Shown piece by piece: positions 48,242 through 58,628 of a stretch of 64,000 bases of DNA (position 1 is its first letter; each line of letters begins with the position of its first letter). This DNA comes from Pyropia yezoensis (lineage: Eukaryota; Rhodophyta; Bangiophyceae; Bangiales; Bangiaceae), in the NCBI GenBank assembly GCA_009829735.1, contig CM020618.1:32898894-32962893 (forward strand). The letters are read 5' to 3'. Under the pieces are notes generated by a model, which did no database searches, was not told the origin of the DNA, and was given only the letters and a program-made list of their open reading frames with translations. The position numbers and the translations under genes are program-made.

Positions 48242-49832
48242 AGAACGGCCCTAAAACAAAGCCTGTCTCTCAGAACAAAGCATGGGCGGGCGTGCGCACT
48301 AAAGGAGTGCAGCCCCAATTTGCCCGAAACGAGAGGGGTCCCGTGGATGGCGCCTAGCGCGCCCCACCAGCCGGCTCCAAACGCCGGTCGGCCGGGAGGT
48401 CCGACCTGCTGTAAGGGCCAGCAGGGCCAAATTCAATCAATCCCTTGGCCGGCCAGCCAGTCACTAGCCAGCTGGCCGAATTCAGTCAATCCAAAAGCCG
48501 GCGACCCAGTCATATCACGCTCGGCCGCCAGCGAGGATATGTGGTGTCCTCGGTGTCGGTTAATCATGTGACTCGTCCTTGATTGCCAGCTTTCGGCCAG
48601 CGCAGAGAATAAAGTTCTGGCAGTCACAGACAGGGATGTCCTCCCGTGGTTGGTCGACGATGTCACTCGTTCCTCGTTGTCGAGTTTGGACATCCACGAC
48701 CAAGTTCCGACAGTGAGTTGACGACGGTCTTCGTGCGGCCAGCCGATGTTTTTAGACTGTCAGGAGTACAGTGTGGTGTCGCCCAGGGTAACGGGGAGTT
48801 GATCTGTCTTGGGAGAAGTTAGCGGGGCAGGACATGTAAGAAGAGGTCCCAGTCCATATCCCCTGGGTTCCAGGCCGGGATTTAAGGGGTAAATCTTTAC
48901 ATTCCCGCCCAACCACAACACGCTCAGCCATCATCCCGAGCCTCTGTCCCCGAACGAACTGCCGACTGGTGTTCACCAATTGCTCGATGATGCCTGTTAT
49001 ATGTTTTATGACTCATAATATCAGGCGGGGCGCTTCTGCAAGTGGCGTTGCAGGCCTCTCCCGGCAAAGGACTTGCTCAATCTCTATCAGCCCGCGAAAG
49101 TGCTCGTAGCGTAAGGTATGCATGCCTGTACATGCGCCGGGACGCTACAAAAAAAAGGCGACTGCGACATCATGTGCATCATGCTCCGAAGAAATGGATG
49201 TGAAGCGTTAGCAACGGCCCACCTCTTTCATAAAAGCGCATGCGCGTAGCGATCTGTTGTCGGTGCGTGCAAGTGCTCGCGTGAATTTACGTCGTAAGTG
49301 CGCGCCAGAGGTTGCTGTGGGAGGTTGCACAAGGCACGACGCACGTGAATGACAAGGCTGAAGTGGCAGCTGCGCGACGACAAATTGTAGAGGGCACTGT
49401 GCCGGGTCACCTCGAGTCCGACTTGTAAAATCAACAATGATTTGGGTTCTCGCTGCGTCGATTTTTTGGTCGTGTTGCCTTTACCTCGCATTGGGGTGGG
49501 CGTGCGGACCAGCGTGTACTCGCACATGCTTCTCTTGGGGGACTCCTCAGCTGCCTGGTGTGGTGAGACACGTGGATCAGCGTCGCAACGCTACCATGTT
49601 ACCTGATGCTTAGTTAAAAGACGATTGATATGGAGGCGGTAGCGCCGCCGCCGCGTTTAGCACCTCTCTGCCCTGCATAGGGATGAAGAAGTTTCTCCCT
49701 ACGCGCTTTCGGGGGGCACTACCGGAGCGCCGCTATGGTGCGAACAGGGCGCGACGCGCCCCGTGCCGCCCTGCCTCCGAAGGCGCGATTTGTGAGCAGT
49801 TAGTTTTGTACCCAAGTTGGAACATCCTATAA
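48242..49832. other. moderate-GC DNA without secure genes
   Basis: 48410-48500 carries a local imperfect duplication of AATTCAATCAATCC / AATTCAGTCAATCC with flanking GGCCGGCCAGCC and CCAGCTGGCC strings. 48590-48720 has inverted fragments (GGGATGTCC.. against GGACATCC..). No paired long terminal repeats, no transposase and no tRNA fold were seen. Confidence 0.4.
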
Positions 49833-50365
49833 CCATGAGTGTCACTTTCAGTTGGCGGCACATGAAGCTGCCGGTTGTCTCAGAGGCCCCAACCGGTGGC
49901 AAGAAAATGGTCTGGGAGCCGCGAAAAGCGCCAGAGGTGGGGGACCATGCGCAGTGGTGCGCTTGAGGATTTTGTGGATGGGATCGAGTGCGAAGAGGGG
50001 GATGAAGAGGAGGTGGTTGAGGGCGGTCCCAATTCAGGTCTAGACGCTTTGGTTCATCGCTATGCTGCGGAGCTTTGTGCAGATCGAAAAGAGGGGGACA
50101 GTGAAGCGCTGACGTGGGGGATCGCGATGAAAGTGCGGATGTGGGCGGTGTTGCTACCGCAGCGGCACCTGCTCTCAAGCCTGCTGAGCGCATGGCCCAC
50201 TCTTGTCAGCTCTGCTCCATTTCCCTAACCATCCATATAAGGCTCGGGCAGTGCGCGGAGCTGAACGTTCGTCCCAGCGTTCAAGCGCACGGTCCTGTGC
50301 ACGCGGCGGTGAAAACGATGTGGCATCTTGCGGAGGCCAAGGAGGTCTACGCCAACGAGGGATAG
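49833..50365 (+). pseudogene. possible degraded coding region, unidentified
   Basis: Plus-strand pieces in different frames look protein-like: from the ATG at 49833 (MSVTFSWRHMKLPVVSEAPT), then an acidic stretch around 49965-50130 (EDFVDGIECEEGDEEEVVEG), then a piece ending at 50363 (HAAVKTMWHLAEAKEVYANE). No short intron joins them convincingly, so this is either a broken gene or an unusual spliced one. No domain is recognised. Confidence 0.3.
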
Positions 50366-51900
50366 ACACGGGGCGGTAGGTGCAAGACAAATCAAAACGT
50401 ACTGTACTATATAACACCCCCCCAACCTATGGCAGGGAGCTCCGCGAAAAAAGAAAACCCCGAGGTCTCCCTGAAATCCCATTCAAGACAAGATGGTAGC
50501 ACCTTTTCATCCCTCTCAGCGGTCGTCTTCATCCTTGCACGTCTTCATCTAAAGTGCACCTCTTGGAGGTCTGATGCCGGCAAGTCACATCGGCCGGCCA
50601 CTCCCTCAATCTTATCCCGGCTCCACAAGAAAGAATCGAACTCTGAAGTCCTGATGTAAAAAACTACAAAATTCAAAACAGAAAACAGCGTGCCATGCCG
50701 CTGGGCCTGCTCGCGCAAGCGCACGGACTGTGGCAGCCTCTGCAGCGCCATCTCCCTCTCCTCTCCATCTTAGCTCTGGGATTGGGCAAGGAAGTGAAGC
50801 CTGTTCCACGCATAAAGGATCTCAGCTGCCGTTGGTGCATCCTTCAAGGTCGGCGGGCCCCGTTTCCTCTTTTTAGATCAGCACTTATTCCACACCTCAC
50901 GCGGCTGGCCGACGTCCACAAGGCGGAAAACAAGAACGCGCAGGGCGCAATTGAGCGCGCACCGAGAAGCGCGTTAAGGACAGGAATGAAGAGCACGCAC
51001 TTAGCGAGCTCTTGAGATGGGCACGATGTGAGCGGCGAAAAGGGGGAGGAGAAGGAGCGCCGTGTCTTATTCTTATTGCTTTACTCGCGACTTCGAACGA
51101 GCTCTGCTGTGAAATATGAATATGTTCAGTTACAACATATTTTCCCACCTACCAGGACATTGTTGCTCTAAGCGAATGGCTTTGACCAGACTATTCATCT
51201 TGACACACACGTTCATAGCAGGGGTTGTCGGGCGTATCAAAGTTTTAAAAGCGTACGAGTATTGGGCCTCTGGTGATTCATGATCACGAGCTGAAAGTCC
51301 GAGCACTTTTTTACTGTCAGTACTGGAAGTGGTCGGACTGTGCCGAGTACTGCTATAGCGAATACGCTCTGTGACTGACTAAGCAAGTGTACTCGCTAAT
51401 GTCCTATTGAAACAAGTATCAAGTTAGTACCGACGATTTCCGACCGTCCTGGGTAGTGCAACGCTGTGGGGCCCGAGACGGCGGTGAGGTAGAGGCGAAT
51501 GCACGCATGAGGGATACACAGCTGCTTGAAGGCGGGCACCCTCCCATGTGCACCAACTCGGCCTCAGCTGCTCCGACGCCTGCGGGGCTGTTTTCCTGCT
51601 GTGGGCGGAATCGTGCTGCGTACGGCTGAGAGTCAGCTGCAATGTGGCTAGCACCTAGCGGCCGCGTAACCTGGCCCTATCCTTTATCGCGATACACTAA
51701 CTCGTTGCCATCTCTCTCCCACGCCACCTGTTCTCCTTCCCCCTCACCTTCCTCGGTCCTCTCGTCCCTGTCCTCTTCTACTCCACCAGATAGTGTGCAA
51801 AGTAGTTACCGTCGCTTCTCGGATGGAAATCAGCTGCATTGAGATCAATAGGGGAATTCATGGCACTCAGGAAGTCTTTGTGAGCCTTCGTTCTGACCAT
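50366..51900. other. no gene seen
   Basis: Moderate-GC DNA with short unrelated open frames on both strands. A TACTATATAA string near 50404 resembles a TATA element but no transcript is evident next to it. Confidence 0.4.
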
Positions 51901-51904
51901 TGTT

Positions 51905-52135
51905 GCCAAAAAGTACGCTTTCGGTACGCTATTTGCGACAATGTTTGACAGTACGCTTGCCAGATATCGTGGAATAAAAATACGTGAGAAAAGTACGCTT
52001 TTTCAGGCGAATTTGAAGAAGTCGCTTGCTCGCAGTCGACGACGCTCTGGTACTGAAGTGTTTTTTTTCAATACGCGTTCGCTGATCTTTAAATTCACGT
52101 TATACTCGTACACTTGACCAAAAGTGGTACGCTTG
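51905..52135. repeat. cluster of GTACGCTT motifs in AT-rich DNA
   Basis: GTACGCT occurs at about 51914, 51925, 51950, 51992 and 52126, often next to A or T runs (AAAAAGTACGCTTT, AAAAGTACGCTTTTT). The cluster lies 290-510 bases upstream of the cysteine-desulfurase-like gene. It may be decayed element ends or a regulatory array. Confidence 0.5.
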
Positions 52136-52422
52136 ACAACCCCTGGACCATTGGCTGGAGCCGGCACCCCCCTCCCAGCACCCCCGCCCCCCCCCTCCCC
52201 CCTCCTCGGCCCCCTCTCCGGACGCTGCTTGGACGGCGCATCTCCACCAACCACGCCCCACTCGGCGGCTACCACGACGACGCCGATCCGAACGCCCTGC
52301 AATCCCTCGCCACCATCCGCTGCTGCTTCGCCCTCGTACTTCACCACCTTTCTCGTCAGTGTTCCTCACTGCCCCCTCTTCCCCTCCGCCACCCCGTCCG
52401 CGCTGTTTTCCCTGCCCCCGCC

Positions 52423-54298
52423 ATGCCCCGTCCGCTCGGCTTTCTCCCCGGCCCGCCCCTCCCGGGCGCCCCCCCTGCTTCCCCCACCCCTGCACGGCGG
52501 CCCGCGGCCGCCCGTCGGCGGCGGGCTGCTGCCCCCGCCGCCCGCCCGGGCGTCGCTGGCCAGCGGACTGCTTCCTGGCCGGGCAGCTGTGGTGGTAGCG
52601 CCGGTGGGGCGGTCACAGCGCGGCCGCCGCCCCCCGCGCCCCCCCGTGGCAGCGGCGGCAGCGGTGGTGGTGGCCTCCGGGCCACCCTTGGGGAGCTGGC
52701 ACCCCCCCCCCCCTCTTTCTCTTCCCCGCCTACCCCCGAGCAGTCGTTGGCCTCCCCCTGGGCTGCGGCGTTTCCCCCCCCCCCCCCCGGGGTGCTCGTG
52801 GACCTGACGCCCGGGGGCCCCCCGCTGGGCGCCGCCGCCACCGCGGTCGCCGCCTACGCCGCGTCGGGCGCCGGTGGCGGCACCGTCGCGGACTGTGGGC
52901 ACAGTCTGGCGCGGGCGGCGGCGGTGGCGGCGACCGACGCTGCCGCCGCCGTCGCGGTGGCGGTTGGCGGACGTCGCCCCGCCGGGGGGGCTGGCGGCGG
53001 CCACGGCGGCGGCGGCGGCAGCGGACCCCCCGCGGCCGTGGCGGGGCTTGCGCCGTCCCTGGCGGCCGCCACCGCCACGGTGCTGGCGGCGTGGGGCGGC
53101 GGCGGCGTCTGGCTGGTGCCCGTGACGGCGCGGGCGGGGGTGGTTGCGGGGGTGGCCACCGCCGCCCGCCGGTCGGGCGCTCAAGTGGTGTGGGTGGCTG
53201 CCGACGCGGCCGCGGCCTTGGACGCGGACCCCGACGGGGTGGCCGCAGCTATTGACGGCGACGATTATGCGGCCGCCCTGTCGCCGGCGGTGACGCTGGT
53301 GGTGGTGGCGGCGGTGGACGGCGTGACTGGGCGGGTGGCGCCCGCCGCCGAGCGGGGGGCCCTGGGGGGGGTCGCCCGCTCCCTCGGCGCGCGGCTGCTG
53401 GTGGATGGGAGCGGCGTGGTGGGGGGGGCGGGCCCGTCGGGCACCCCCGACGGCGGCGGCGGTGGCGGCGGTGGTGGCGGCGGCGGCGGCGGGGCGGGGG
53501 GGGGGTGGACCCCCGACTGGTGGGTCCACGAGGGGGGGTGGGTGGCATCGGTCGCCGCGACCGCAGACGTGACGCCGCTGCCCTGGACAGACACCTCCCC
53601 ACGGGCGCTGGCCGTGGCGGGGGTGGCGGGGGGGGTGGCGCGGACGCTGCCGCCGGCCGAGCCTTGGGTCGGCCGCCGCCCGGCGGCGGCCGCGGCTGGT
53701 GACGGCGGCGGCCGCAACCGCGGCTGGGGCGGCGCCCCCCCACCCCCCCCCCCGCCGCCGCCGCCGCCGCCGCGGCTGCCGGCGCCGCCCGCTTGGCACC
53801 CGCCGGCGAGGCGCACCTCCCGCCGCTCATCGCCACCGCCTCGGCGGCCGGCTGGTACGACGCCCCCGGCCGGCGGGCGGCGGTGCGGGCGCACGTGGCG
53901 GCGGTCGAGGGTCACCTGCGGGCGGCGGCCGCGGCGCTGCCGGGCGTGCGCGTGCTCGGCGACGGGGGGGGGGGGGTGGCGGCGGGGCGGCCGCCGCCCG
54001 TGGCGCGGGGGTGGTGGGGCTGACGCTGGCGGGGGTGCCCGCCGCGGCGGCGGCGGCGGCGCTCGCCCGGCGGGGGGTGCTCGTGGGCACTTGGGCCGGC
54101 CGCGCGGCGGTGGCGGGGGGGGGCGACGGGGGTGGGCTGGCGGGGGTGCCCCCGCCAGGCGGGTGGGCCCCCTGGGAGCAGGGCGTCCTGACCGTAGAGG
54201 TGGGCGCGTGGACGGGGGGGGGGGCCGTCGCGGCGCTCCTCACCGCCCTTGCAGAGGTGGCTGCCGAGGCTGCCGGGGGGGGGGAGGAGGACGGCTGA
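52423..54298 (+). CDS. cysteine desulfurase-fold protein, probable PLP pseudoenzyme, plastid-targeted
   Basis: Class V aminotransferase fold, similar in layout to SufS. An Arg/Ala/Pro-rich N-terminus (about 1-90, transit-peptide-like) precedes VLVDLTPGGPPLGAAATAVA (about 124-143), equivalent to the LDxAATT start. The large domain includes TLVVVAAVDGVTGRVAP (291-307) and GARLLVDGSGVVG (322-334), matching TKLVxVxHVSNVxG and GAxVLVDGAQ. The PLP-ring Asp is kept (D328), but the His of HVSN is Ala and the expected HK pair reads HE (370-371), so the Schiff-base lysine seems absent. The small domain follows (RRAAVRAHVAAVEGHLRAAA, then LPGVRVLG). The frame changes at the C run 53735-53753 and the G run 53964-53976; both look like homopolymer miscalls because homology continues across them. 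The start at 52423 is the first ATG with transit-like sequence. The 3' end is convergent with the next gene. Confidence 0.6.
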
Positions 54299-54849
54299 AG
54301 GCGCCGCGTGACGTGGGGTGAGCGGCGGGGGATGGACAGGGGGGGATGCCGGGAGTGGGGGAATGCCCTCCTGGGGGGGCAGCCCCGTCACCGCGCACGC
54401 CGCCCGCCCTATAGCGCTAATCGGCTGGCGCTTGCACTAGACTATGGCAGCCCGCCTGTGTGGGGGGGCGGCACCCGCCCGGCGCGCGGCCCCCAGCGGG
54501 CCGCCCTGCGGATGGGGCCGCGGCGCCCGCCGCGGCATATGCCAGTGTACGCAGCCATGTGGAGGATAGGACGGTATAAGGGTAAAAATAGTCAGGTCTG
54601 CGTCGGCTACCCGTCCAACGGTCTGCGTCGGCCCCAAAACGCCGTGGGTCTGATCCTCCTACACGAGGAGGGCCGAAAACGGTCGCGGTAGCGGCCGCCC
54701 CCCCCCCCCCCCGTCCCACCCGTCCCACCCCCTCTTCCCCTCCCAGTGACATCCTCACCACCCCCGGCACCCCAGGTGCGCCGTGCAGGGCTTTCGCCCC
54801 ACCCGCCCGAGGCGGCCACGGCCGCCCGCCGCACCGGCGGGGCCTGCGC
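54299..54849. other. convergent intergenic spacer
   Basis: Holds the 3' ends of the two converging genes and a C run of about 17 bases at 54697-54713. Open frames on the minus strand are shadows. No terminator or poly(A) signal could be fixed. Confidence 0.5.
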
Positions 54850-56975
54850 TCATCCCCTCGCTGGGACGGTCGCGTAGCGGGGCCCCCCCCGCCCCCCCCC
54901 CGGAGGGGCGACGCCACCCCCCCTCCCCTTGTCCCCCCCCCGCCCCCAGCCACACACCCACGCGGCGCTGCCAATGGCGGCGACGCCCAGCAGCGCGACG
55001 AGCGCGCCCATGACGCTGCCGGCGGTGCGGAGGAAGCCCGACTGCCGCACCCGCACCGGCGCGGTGCAGGCGCGCACAAACGCCCACTCGACGGCGGCGG
55101 CGTGGCGCGTCGGGAGGGTGACCAGCACCGCCGACGTGCCGTCGCGGAGGCACGTCAGCCGCACCCGCAGGCGGGTGCGGCCGCCGAGGCCCAGCTGGCC
55201 CCCTGTCGGGGGGAGGTAAAAGAGGGACTGCCCGACGGGCACGCCCACCGACACGGCCAGCACGTCGGGGCGGGTGACGGTCAGGACGGGGGCGCCGACA
55301 GAGACGCTGCCGGCCGTGCCGTTGGCCGCCCTCGCGTCCGTGTCCGCGGCCGCCGACGCGGGGGGGGCCACCCCGTTGGATACAAAAAAGTCCTTGTAGG
55401 GGGGGGCCGCGGTGCCAAAGACGGTCAGATGGCCGGTGGCGTTGGCGAGGACGCTGCCGCTGCGGGCCTTGTCCGTGAGGCCCGCCGCGAGGGCGTCCAC
55501 CGACGCGGTCCACGCCGAGGTGGCCACACCCTCCGCCACCACGTCGGGCGCGTCGTACCCGACAGAGCCGACCTGCAGGCCCGACGTCCCCACCACCCCA
55601 CACGTCTTGACCAGCCGCGCGGTAAGGGGCTCCCACGGCGGCAGCGGCACCGACACGGTCACCGCCGACGTCGCGGCCGCCTGGCAGTCGTACACCAGGG
55701 GCAGCCCGACGGGGGCGCCCGGCACGAGCACCCCCCCAAAAACGTGCCCCCGCGCGTCCACCCGCACCGCCGCGGGGTCGGCGGCCGCAACCGCCGGGCG
55801 GTAAAACTCTTGCGACCCGCCGGGGGGGCGGAGGGAGAGGTAGAGCGACGTCGACGCGTCGCCGGGGCCAACGGCTAGCGGCGGGGTGGCGGGGCCGAGG
55901 CCAACCGCCACGCCCCCCGTCGCGCCCGCCGTCGTCGGGGCGCCCGTCAGCGGGTCGGCAAAGTAGCCGAGCGTCACGTACGGGTGCACGCCGTGGCCAC
56001 ACGCCTTGCGGAGGGAAAATACGGCTTTGACGTCCGTCAGGAGGGGCAGCGCCACGGTGACCAGCGTCGTCCGGAAGGGGGCGGGCTCGCCGCCAGACGC
56101 GGCCGCGGCGGCCGCCGCCAACTTGGCGCCCGCCGCCGCCCGGGAGGCCAGTGGCACGCCCGCGACTGCGGCGGCGGCGGCGGCCGACTCCGCCGCAGAG
56201 GTGGCACGGCCACTCCCGCCCCTCGCCGCTACTGCCGCCACCCGCGACGCTTTGAGCGCCGGGTGCTGGCAATCAAACGCGAGGGTAAACCCCCCCGAGC
56301 GCTCCCCCCCCGCCGACGAGGCGGTGTAGTCCAGCACCTTGGGCGCCGCCACCCCCTCCTCCTCCACCATGGCGGTCGGCTCGTCAAACTCGTACGTCCG
56401 GTCGGCGGCGTAGTGAAACGCAAACGCTACGCGGTCGGCATAGACGCCCACCTCCGCACACGCCTCGGCGGCGGTGGCGTTGGCCGCCGCCCCCGCCGCC
56501 CCCCCCCCCCCAGCGTCCCCGCGTCGGTAACAGTGCCACACGAATCCCATGGAGGCTGCAGCGCGCCGTCGGCAAAGACCGTCGCCACCTCGGCCAGGGA
56601 GGGGGGCAGCGGCGGCGGCCGCCGGGCCGTCGACGAGCCACCGCCCGACCCCACGACGGGCACCAGCGTCAGGCGAAACGCCGCCAGCGCCGCCGCCCGC
56701 TCCCGCTCCGCGGCAGAGGGCGGCGCGTTGGCAGCAGTCCCGCCGGGAGCGCCAGCTGCCGTGCCGCCGCCACCAGTACGGCGCGGCGCGGCGGTGGCGG
56801 CCGCGGCGGCGGCCGCGGCAACGCCGTCGGCGCCGTCGGCCACCGCCAGCGGCTGCGACGCGCCGCCGTCGACGGCGGTGGGAAGGACGGCAGACAGGAG
56901 GGAGGCGGCCACGGCGGCGGCCACCGCCGCCGCCCGCCAGCGGGGGCGGGCGGGCGGGGGCGACGGGCGGCCCAT
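54850..56975 (-). CDS. type I membrane protein with repeated ectodomain, unidentified
   Basis: The start ATG at 56975 gives MGRPSPPPARPRWRAAAVAA followed by a hydrophobic run, a good signal peptide. The frame changes at the C run 56499-56511 (residue about 155), where the two open frames meet in poly-Gly; a homopolymer miscall is likely. The total is about 700 residues. The ectodomain contains at least three related modules, each with a Cys, a beta-rich stretch and a second Cys: TTLVTVALPLLTDVKAVFSL..KACG, DCQ..VTVSVPLPPWEPLTARLV..TCG and LTC..SAVLVTLPT..VEWAFVRAC. N-glycosylation sequons (NAT, NGT) occur. A single C-terminal span (GSVMGALVALLGVAAIGSAA WVCGW) is followed by a short basic Gly-rich tail. 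The topology suggests a cell-surface or endomembrane protein. No family is recognised. Confidence 0.7.
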
Positions 56976-58628
56976 CGTGGGCGAAGCGAGGAAGGACGGT
57001 CGGGAGGGGGGGGGGGGGGGGGCGACGGGGTATACGGAAGTAGACAGCGGCGGGTTAGTGGCGTCGGACGGGGAAAAAGAAACAGCCAAGCAGGGGGAAA
57101 GGTTGGAAGGGGGGGCACACGAGGGCGGAAAGGAGACGAGGAGGACAGCGGGCGTGCAACAGCAGGTGCGGGGGGCGCGCACCCAACGGCGCCGCCACAG
57201 AGAGTGGAGAGGCGTCGGGGACGGGCCCACAAAACAGCGACGGGGAAGCAGCGGTGGTGGCGACGGCGGCGCCCCCCCCCCCGCGCTGGCAGACGCACGC
57301 CCCTACTCACCCGCTCCGGCTGCCGCCGCCGCTGGCGCCCACGAAGAGAAGGAAAAAAACCACCAGCCCCGCCGCACAAGCTCAAAGCCCCTCACGAGGT
57401 CGCCGTGCAGAGGGGCTATGGGCCGGCCCGGCGCCGCCGCGGCTGCCTCACTCCCCACCCCCCGACGCGGAGGGCCCGCGTGCGTCGGCTACCGCCACGG
57501 CAGCGGCCGCCGCCAGTCACTGCCACCCCACCCCCACCGCCATGGCCGGCACGGGCAACGGGGGCGCGCGAACCCCCCCCCCCCCCCCCGCGCGGGTAAA
57601 TAGATGAGGCAGGAAGGGACGAAGGGGGGGGGGGAAGGAAACGGCGGCAGCCAGCCCACCATCGACCGCCGAGGAGTGTGCGTCAGCGCCCGCGGCCCTG
57701 TCAGTGCGCGGCCCCGTGGATGGGCACAGGGTGGTGGGGGGAGAAGGGGGTGTGGGGAGTGTTGATGGGGGGGGGGCGGGGGGGAGGGGGGATGGCACCG
57801 GCACAGCGCCGGGAGGGCGCGGGCGGTGTGGCCGCGAGCAGGCGTGCAGGAGGCGACGCGACGGCGGCTGACAAAGACGCCGCTCGGTGCCTCGTGTCGG
57901 CGGGGGGAAGGAGAGAGCACCCATGATCAGAGCAACAGCCACCAGCCACCAGCCACAAGAGAGCAAGCACAAAAACTGGGACTGAACAAACAGAGCTGTG
58001 GTTGGATGCGCTGAGCTGGCGCCGGATCAACAACTGGTCACGGCCAGTGGATCCACTGTCCATGGCTATGGACAGTCCGGACGTTGCGCCGAGGCTGCAC
58101 GGCCGTGAAGCGGCTGTGTCGGAGCGGAGCCTGCGCGGAGGCGGTCGAGGTGGGCGATGCGTGCGTCGTAGTGGAGGTGAGGTGACTGGCCTGGACGGAA
58201 GGGGGAGGGCCCTTTTTGCGGCACGCGACCGACGCCCTCCCCTTCTCGCCACGGGGACTGTTGGAGTGGTCCCCGCGCCAGCCTCTTGCACAGAGGGGGC
58301 TCCTCCACGGGGGGCGGCCGCGCGCAACGGGCAGCAGGCCACACCCGTCGTGGCGAGGAAGAATACAACAAAAAAACATAGCGTCCATCGTAGATGTGCA
58401 TTGCCCCCACGCCCCCAGTGCAGCCACCAACCCCCCCGCGCCGGCGGTCCTGCAACGCATGGCGGTGGGGTCTATCCCCCCCCCACCCCACTACGTGTCC
58501 CCTCTATCCAGTGCGGCCAACCTCCTCGGCTCATCCTCCGCCCCACCCTCCCCTCACCCAACCCCCCCTAAAGTACTCGCATCGCTCTCTCCCCCAGCAC
58601 CCGTCATACCGCGCCCACCAAACCACCT
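56976..58628. other. intergenic with homopolymer runs
   Basis: Spacer between two minus-strand genes: 5' region of the membrane-protein gene and 3' region of the plastid gene. It holds long C/G runs (about 57006-57022, 57575-57591, 57763-57772). On the minus strand CTATTTAC at 57605-57598 is the only TATA-like string noted. No secure gene. Confidence 0.45.

Noticed and set aside
48360-48900. Possible long-terminal-repeat remnant
   Set aside because: Only short imperfect direct and inverted fragments; no second copy in the window, no primer-binding site and no coding domains.
50610-50680. tRNA-like GTTCGATTC on the minus strand
   Set aside because: The T-stem does not pair and the upstream DNA is AT-rich, with no D or anticodon arms.
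54755-57603. Long frames of 505 and 539 residues overlapping the type I membrane protein gene
   Set aside because: Arg/Gly/Pro-rich shadows. The chosen frame alone gives a signal peptide, repeated modules and a terminal span.
57517-57972. 151-residue minus frame starting with a signal-peptide-like segment
   Set aside because: The remainder is Pro/Ser low complexity over homopolymer runs, with no domain and no support for a transcript.
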